A stretch of DNA of 64,000 bases, from the NCBI RefSeq assembly GCF_900105805.1, contig NZ_LT629788.1, positions 5,812,501 to 5,876,500 on the forward strand, written 5' to 3'. Below, piece by piece: positions 60,238-64,000 of this stretch (the stretch's first letter is position 1; the number at the start of each line of letters is the position of its first letter). The position numbers and the translations under genes were made by a program. The notes under the pieces are model-generated. The model was not told where the DNA came from and ran no database searches. It saw only the letters and a program-made list of their open reading frames with translations. The stretch is from Pseudomonas moraviensis. Its GTDB lineage: Bacteria; Pseudomonadota; Gammaproteobacteria; Pseudomonadales; Pseudomonadaceae.

Positions 60238-61179
60238 ATGCTGGCAATCTTTCTCGAAACCCTGAACATCACCGCGCCGGTGTTTGCCATGCTGTTTCTC
60301 GGTGTGCTGCTCAAGCGCATCGACTGGATCAACGACAACTTCATTCACACGGCCTCGTCGCTGGTGTTCAACGTCACGATGCCGGCACTGCTGTTTCTCG
60401 GCATCCTCCACGCTGACCTGCACGCCGCGCTGCAACCTTCGCTCCTCATTTACTTTTCCCTGGCCACCCTGGTGAGCTTTGCCGTGGCCTGGGGCTGGGC
60501 GATTTTCAAGTGTCCGCGTGAAGATCGCGGCATTTACACCCAGGGCGCGTTTCGCGGCAACAACGGCGTGATCGGTCTGGCGCTCGCCGCGAGCATGTAT
60601 GGCGATTATGGTATTTCCCTCGGGGCGATTCTCGCGGCGCTGGTGATCCTGTTCTACAACACGCTGTCGACCATTGTGCTGGCGGTGTACAGCCCGGTGA
60701 TCAAGTCCGATCCGTGGAGTATCTGTAAAAGCGTGTTCAGCAATCCACTGATCATCAGCGTGATTTCTGCCGCGCCGTTCGCCTATTTCAAGATCGGCCT
60801 GCCGGGCTGGCTGGAAACCTCCGGCCAGTATCTGGCGCAGACCACTTTGCCGCTGGCGCTGATTTGTATCGGTGGCACGCTGTCACTGGCGGCGCTGCGC
60901 AAGAGCGGCAACATGGCGCTCAGCTCCAGTCTGGTGAAGATGGTCGGTCTGCCGATACTGGCAACCCTCGGAGCGTGGTTGTGGGGCTTTCGCGGCGCGG
61001 AGTTGGGGATTCTGTTTCTCTACTTCGGTAGTCCGACGGCAGCGGCGAGTTTTGTCATGGCCCGCGCGGCACAGGGCAATCATGAATTGGCGGCGGCGAT
61101 TATCGTGATGACCACATTGATGGCGGCGATCACCACCAATGTCGGGATCTTCGTGTTGCAGTGGGGTGGGTGGATCTGA
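60238..61179 (+). CDS. AEC family permease (auxin efflux carrier-like)
   Basis: 313-residue membrane protein with ten or so helices in two five-helix halves. The first half has VTMPALLFLGIL, and RGNNGVIGLALAASMYGDYG follows in the unwound-helix region. The second half has LPLALICIGGTLSLAAL and FGSPTAAASFVMARAAQGN. Bacterial AEC members move organic acids such as malate. ATG 60238 is weakly supported by AAGG upstream. Probably monocistronic; a REP pair follows. Confidence 0.85.
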   Translation: MLAIFLETLNITAPVFAMLFLGVLLKRIDWINDNFIHTASSLVFNVTMPALLFLGILHADLHAALQPSLLIYFSLATLVSFAVAWGWAIFKCPREDRGIYTQGAFRGNNGVIGLALAASMYGDYGISLGAILAALVILFYNTLSTIVLAVYSPVIKSDPWSICKSVFSNPLIISVISAAPFAYFKIGLPGWLETSGQYLAQTTLPLALICIGGTLSLAALRKSGNMALSSSLVKMVGLPILATLGAWLWGFRGAELGILFLYFGSPTAAASFVMARAAQGNHELAAAIIVMTTLMAAITTNVGIFVLQWGGWI

Positions 61180-61208
61180 TCTGGATTTTGCGGTGTTGCT
61201 CATGGCCC

Positions 61209-61276
61209 CATCGCGAGCAGGCTCATTCCTACATTTGGAATGCGTTCCCCTGTAGGAGTGAGCCTGCTCGCGATGG
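61209..61276. repeat. REP pair, tgtaggagtgagcctgctcgcg type, tail-to-tail
   Basis: CCATCGCGAGCAGGCTCATT and its near-inverse (GGAGTGAGCCTGCTCGCGAT) separated by about 20 bases. Confidence 0.88.
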
Positions 61277-61295
61277 CTATTTCAGCCGCGCCGAA

Positions 61296-61676
61296 TCACT
61301 CCGGCTTCTGGTAGCTATCAATCACTTCCTGCGCCGCGCGAAACGCGTCGATCGCCGCCGGCACGCCGGCGTACACCGCGCAATGCAGCAGCGCTTCGCG
61401 AATCTCTTCCACTGTGCAGCCATTGTTCAACGCGCCGCGCACGTGGCCCTTCAACTCCTGCGGGCACTTCAATGCAGTCAACGCTGCAAGGGTAATCAGG
61501 CTGCGGGTTTTCAGCGACAAGCCTTGGCGATTCCACACGCCGCCCCACGCATGTTCATTGACGAAATCCTGCAACGGCTGGGTAAATTCAGTGGCATTGC
61601 CCAGCGCGCGATCAACGAACGCATCGCCCATGACCTGACGACGGATTTCAACCCCGGACTGCTTCGACTCGCTCAT
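61296..61676 (-). CDS. Carboxymuconolactone decarboxylase family protein (PcaC-like)
   Basis: 126-residue all-helical CMD/AhpD-fold protein. Landmarks are the N-terminal RRQVMGDAFVDRALGNATEF, WNRQGLSLKTRSLITLAALTAL, and LKGHVRGALNNGCTVEEIREALLHCAVYAGVPAAIDA, the last matching the 4-carboxymuconolactone decarboxylase signature. In the beta-ketoadipate pathway PcaC decarboxylates 4-carboxymuconolactone, but no pca genes are here, so the substrate is open. It begins inside the antiporter stop (4-base overlap) and may be co-transcribed with it. Confidence 0.88.
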   Translation of the reverse strand: MSESKQSGVEIRRQVMGDAFVDRALGNATEFTQPLQDFVNEHAWGGVWNRQGLSLKTRSLITLAALTALKCPQELKGHVRGALNNGCTVEEIREALLHCAVYAGVPAAIDAFRAAQEVIDSYQKPE

Positions 61677-62713
61677 GGCACATCTCTCTTGTGGTGTTGG
61701 CGACGCCAGGCGCGGATCGACGTGAACGCCAGAAACGTCAGCAGCGCCGGCAGGACATAAAACAGCATCAAGCGCTCGAGCTTGCCGGCCAGCGGCATGC
61801 CGGTGGTGAACGACACCACGTGCAGCCCGTAGACAAGATACAAACCCAGCAGCAGCAAGCCTTCAGCCCGGGTCACGCGGTAGCCGGAATAGAACACCGG
61901 CAGACACAGCGCGGCGACGCCGAGCATCACCGGCAAGTCGAAATCCAGCGCGTTGGGCGAAACCGAAAGCGGCGCCGGTGCGAGCAACGCGGTCAGCCCC
62001 AGCACCCCGAGCAGGTTGAACAGATTGGCGCCGATCACGTTGCCCACGGCAATGTCGCGCTGCCCGCGCAACGCGGCGATCAGCGAGGTTGCCAGTTCCG
62101 GCAGCGAAGTGCCGACCGCGACGACCGTCAGGCCGATGACCCGTTCCGACAGCCCAAGGTCGGTGGCCACGGCCACGGCGGCGCCGAGCAGCAACCGACC
62201 GGCGAAGACCAGCAGGGTCAGACCAGCGAGAATCATCAGCACACTGATCAGCCAGGATTGCTGCGTTTCCGGCGGCTCTGCGCCATGGGGGCGGGTCGAA
62301 TGTCGCGACTGGCGGAACAGCAAGCCGAGGTACAGCGCCAGAGCGCCGAGCAAAAGAATGCCGTCGAAGCGTCCGAGGTCTTTGTTCCAGGCGAGGATGA
62401 ACACCAGCAGGCTGGCGCCGATCATCAGCGGGATATCCAGGCGCACCAGTTGCCGAGACACGCGCAGTGGGATGATCAGCGCCGACAGGCCGAGGGTCAC
62501 CAGAATGTTGAAGATGCCGCTGCCGACCACGCTGCCGACGGCGATGTCGGGGTTGTGGGTCAGCGCCGCTTGCAGGCTGACGGTCATCTGCGGCGCGCTG
62601 CTGCCGAGGGCGACGATGGTCAGGCCGATGATCAGCGGACGCACATGCAGCCGCTCGGCCAGGCGCACGGCGGCCCGCACCATCAGCTCGGCGCCGATGA
62701 TCAAGAGACACAA
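61673..62713 (-). CDS. Calcium/sodium:cation antiporter (CaCA family), start uncertain
   Basis: At least 346 residues. Two homologous halves carry the alpha-repeats: VALGSSAPQMTVSLQAALTHNPDIAVGSVVGSGIFN near residue 35-70 and VVAVGTSLPELATSLIAALRGQRDIAVGNVIGANLFN near 195-235, the ion-binding motifs of YrbG-like exchangers. The start listed is a TTG that truncates the first helix. The frame stays open upstream without ATG or GTG; ATT at 62767, 8 bases after GGAG (62779-62776), would add 18 residues and complete helix 1. A CTG is another option. Confidence 0.85.
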   Translation of the reverse strand: MCLLIIGAELMVRAAVRLAERLHVRPLIIGLTIVALGSSAPQMTVSLQAALTHNPDIAVGSVVGSGIFNILVTLGLSALIIPLRVSRQLVRLDIPLMIGASLLVFILAWNKDLGRFDGILLLGALALYLGLLFRQSRHSTRPHGAEPPETQQSWLISVLMILAGLTLLVFAGRLLLGAAVAVATDLGLSERVIGLTVVAVGTSLPELATSLIAALRGQRDIAVGNVIGANLFNLLGVLGLTALLAPAPLSVSPNALDFDLPVMLGVAALCLPVFYSGYRVTRAEGLLLLGLYLVYGLHVVSFTTGMPLAGKLERLMLFYVLPALLTFLAFTSIRAWRRQHHKRDVP

Positions 62714-62780
62714 GCCGCTGAACAGTTCGATGACGTTGATCAGCGGCAGATCGGCTAGTGCGAAAATGGTCGGCGCTCCA

Positions 62781-63152
62781 TCAGTCGAGGGCCTGCACGC
62801 GAACCCGCGCGGTGCCGCTGCGCAGCATGCCGATCTCGTCGGCAGCCTCGCGTGACAGATCGATCAATCGGCCACGGGTGTGTGGGCCACGGTCATTGAT
62901 GCGGACCACGACCGATTCATCGTTTTTCAGATTGGTGACCTTTACCCGCGTGCCGAACGGCAACTGGCGGTGGGCGGCGGTCAGGGAGTGCTGGTTGAAC
63001 GCCTCGCCGCTGGCGGTGCGTTTACCGTGGTGTCTGGCTCCGTAATAGGAGGCGACGCCGGTCTGGTCGTAACCGTGCGGGTCGATGGTGTCAGTACTGG
63101 CGCAACCGGCCAGCAGGGAGAGCAGGGCGCTGCTCAAAAACAGGCGCTTCAT
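62781..63152 (-). CDS. Septal ring lytic transglycosylase RlpA-family lipoprotein (short form)
   Basis: 123 residues. Lipoprotein signal with lipobox LLAGC (Cys17). A single double-psi beta-barrel domain follows: GVASYYGARHHGKRTASGEAFNQHSLTAAHRQLPFGTRVKVTNL and VVVRINDRGPHTRGRLIDLSREAADEIG, with the conserved Asp in NDRGP. The C-terminal SPOR domain of full RlpA is missing, so it lacks the division-site targeting domain. It ends just upstream of the antiporter gene. Confidence 0.9.
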   Translation of the reverse strand: MKRLFLSSALLSLLAGCASTDTIDPHGYDQTGVASYYGARHHGKRTASGEAFNQHSLTAAHRQLPFGTRVKVTNLKNDESVVVRINDRGPHTRGRLIDLSREAADEIGMLRSGTARVRVQALD

Positions 63153-63172
63153 TCAAGGTTTCCCGGATCAAA

Positions 63173-63261
63173 TGTAGGAGTGAGCCTGCTCGCGATAGCG
63201 GTTCGACAGTCACTTTTTCAGTGTCTGACATTTCGCTATCGCGAGCAGGCTCACTCCTACA
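63173..63261. repeat. REP pair, tgtaggagtgagcctgctcgcg type
   Basis: Inverted TGTAGGAGTGAGCCTGCTCG arms around about 45 bases between gatB and the RlpA-like gene. A hairpin at 63267-63294 (TGGAGCCAG...CTGGCTCCA) follows and may mark the gatB 3' end. Confidence 0.9.
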
Positions 63262-63299
63262 GGGGATGGAGCCAGGCTTTGGATCTGGCTCCATTGTGG

Positions 63300-64000
63300 T
63301 CAGCCTTCGAGCTTGCTTTTCAGCAGTTCGTTCACCTGCTGCGGGTTGGCCTTGCCTTTGGAGGCTTTCATGGCCTGGCCCACGAAGAAGCCGAACATCT
63401 TGCCGCGTTTGGCTTCGTCTGCCGCGCGGTACTGTTCGACCTGTTCGGCGTTGGCTGCGAGCATTTCGTCGAGCACCGCGGAGATTGCGCCAGTGTCGGT
63501 GACCTGCTTGAGGCCGCGCTTTTCGATGATCTCGTCAGCACTGCCTTCGCCATTGGCCATCGCTTCGAACACCACTTTGGCGATCTTGCCGGAAATGGTG
63601 TTGTCCTTGATGCGCTGGAGCATGCCGCCCAGTTGCTCGGCGGACACTGGCGAATCCTCGATGTCCAGGCCCTGCTTGTTGAGCAGGCTGCCCAACTCGA
63701 CCATCACCCAGTTCGCCGCCAGTTTCGCGTCGCCACCGATGGCCGCGACTTTCTCGAAGTAATCCGCCTGCTCACGGCTGGTGGCCAGCACGTTGGCGTC
63801 GTAGGCCGACAGACCGAACTGGCTCTGGAAGCGCTCGCGCTTTTGCGGTGGCAGTTCCGGCAAGGTCGCACGCACTTCACCGAGGAACGACTCTTCGATG
63901 ACCACCGGCAGCAAGTCCGGATCGGGGAAGTAACGGTAGTCGTTGGCTTCCTCTTTCGAACGCATTGGACGGGTCTCGTCCTTGTTCGGATCGTACAGGC
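63300..64000 (-). CDS. gatB: Aspartyl/glutamyl-tRNA(Asn/Gln) amidotransferase subunit B, C-terminal part
   Basis: About 233 C-terminal residues; the gene continues beyond the right edge (the frame is open, reading ...YDPNKDETRPMRSKEEANDYRYFPDPDL). It converts Glu-tRNA(Gln) or Asp-tRNA(Asn) to the amide with GatA and GatC. Present here are the end of the GatB/E core (MRSKEEANDYRYFPDPDL) and the GatB/Yqey helical domain (VSAEQLGGMLQRIKDNTISGKIAKVVFEAM... ending NELLKSKLEG), which contacts tRNA. Confidence 0.96.
   Translation of the reverse strand, partial: LYDPNKDETRPMRSKEEANDYRYFPDPDLLPVVIEESFLGEVRATLPELPPQKRERFQSQFGLSAYDANVLATSREQADYFEKVAAIGGDAKLAANWVMVELGSLLNKQGLDIEDSPVSAEQLGGMLQRIKDNTISGKIAKVVFEAMANGEGSADEIIEKRGLKQVTDTGAISAVLDEMLAANAEQVEQYRAADEAKRGKMFGFFVGQAMKASKGKANPQQVNELLKSKLEG

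Noticed and set aside
60032..60265. 77-codon plus-strand frame in the gap before the AEC permease
   Set aside because: It crosses the lux-box-like palindrome, lacks a ribosome binding site and overlaps the permease start out of frame.
60076..60435. 119-codon minus-strand frame upstream of the AEC permease
   Set aside because: Its first half is antisense to the permease; the remaining half has reasonable composition but no homologue recognised and no start of its own.

Overview
The window is from a GC-rich Pseudomonas chromosome, most likely the P. fluorescens group. Gene order matches blocks I remember from the P. aeruginosa PAO1 core genome (PA4523-PA4513, fru, PA4506-PA4492, gatB). The intergenic gaps carry paired REP elements of the 'gcgagcaggctc', 'ggagcaagctcc' and 'ggagctgccgaaggctgcgatc' types. 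I see no tRNA, rRNA, CRISPR array, transposase or prophage gene, so this is mostly core genome with a few lineage-specific, AT-richer inserts.

Layout. 1-5 kb: end of a DUF1631 gene, ampD-ampE and a chemoreceptor. 5-12.5 kb: tatD-like nuclease and cra, divergent from the fructose PTS operon fruBKA, with a Cra operator between them. 12.7-15 kb: Tat-exported PhoD phosphatase and a frameshifted DUF559 gene among repeats. 15-22 kb: iron block with PepSY-flavoreductase, piuA-like TonB receptor, piuC-like dioxygenase and a Sel1-repeat protein. 22-23.4 kb: speC with an unusual leader. 23.9-27.3 kb: four-gene osmoprotectant ABC transporter. 27.7-32.4 kb: prfC, an orphan gene behind a lux-box-like palindrome, an MFS carrier and a small secreted acidic protein. 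32.5-45.2 kb: dipeptide uptake locus with dppBCDF, four DppA-type binding proteins and an OpdP-like porin. 45.2-46.4 kb: repeats, then a highly structured leader before a DUF6124 gene. 46.9-51.7 kb: SIMPL-domain protein, roxSR redox two-component system and an ABC_membrane_2 exporter. 51.8-59.3 kb: galactarate/glucarate catabolism (gntR, kdgD, semialdehyde dehydrogenase, gudP-like carrier, garD). 59.5-64 kb: second orphan gene behind the same palindrome, AEC permease, carboxymuconolactone-decarboxylase-like protein, Ca2+/cation antiporter, RlpA-like lipoprotein and the 3' part of gatB.

How the genes work together. FruB, FruK and FruA import and phosphorylate fructose under Cra control. GarD, KdgD and the dehydrogenase turn galactarate into 2-oxoglutarate, and a shared half-site suggests control by the adjacent GntR protein. 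The Dpp proteins and the porin bring small peptides across both membranes. The Piu genes handle catecholate-type iron complexes.

Best candidates for undescribed biology: (1) the leader at 46142-46359, with several strong stems, a three-way junction and a possible 8-bp pseudoknot just before the DUF6124 start; (2) the speC leader, with a terminator-like hairpin followed by a 10-codon ORF whose stop codon overlaps the speC Shine-Dalgarno; (3) two unrelated orphan genes 30 kb apart, each preceded at nearly equal distance (67-69 nt) by an 18-bp lux-box-like palindrome, suggesting control by a LuxR-type regulator encoded elsewhere.
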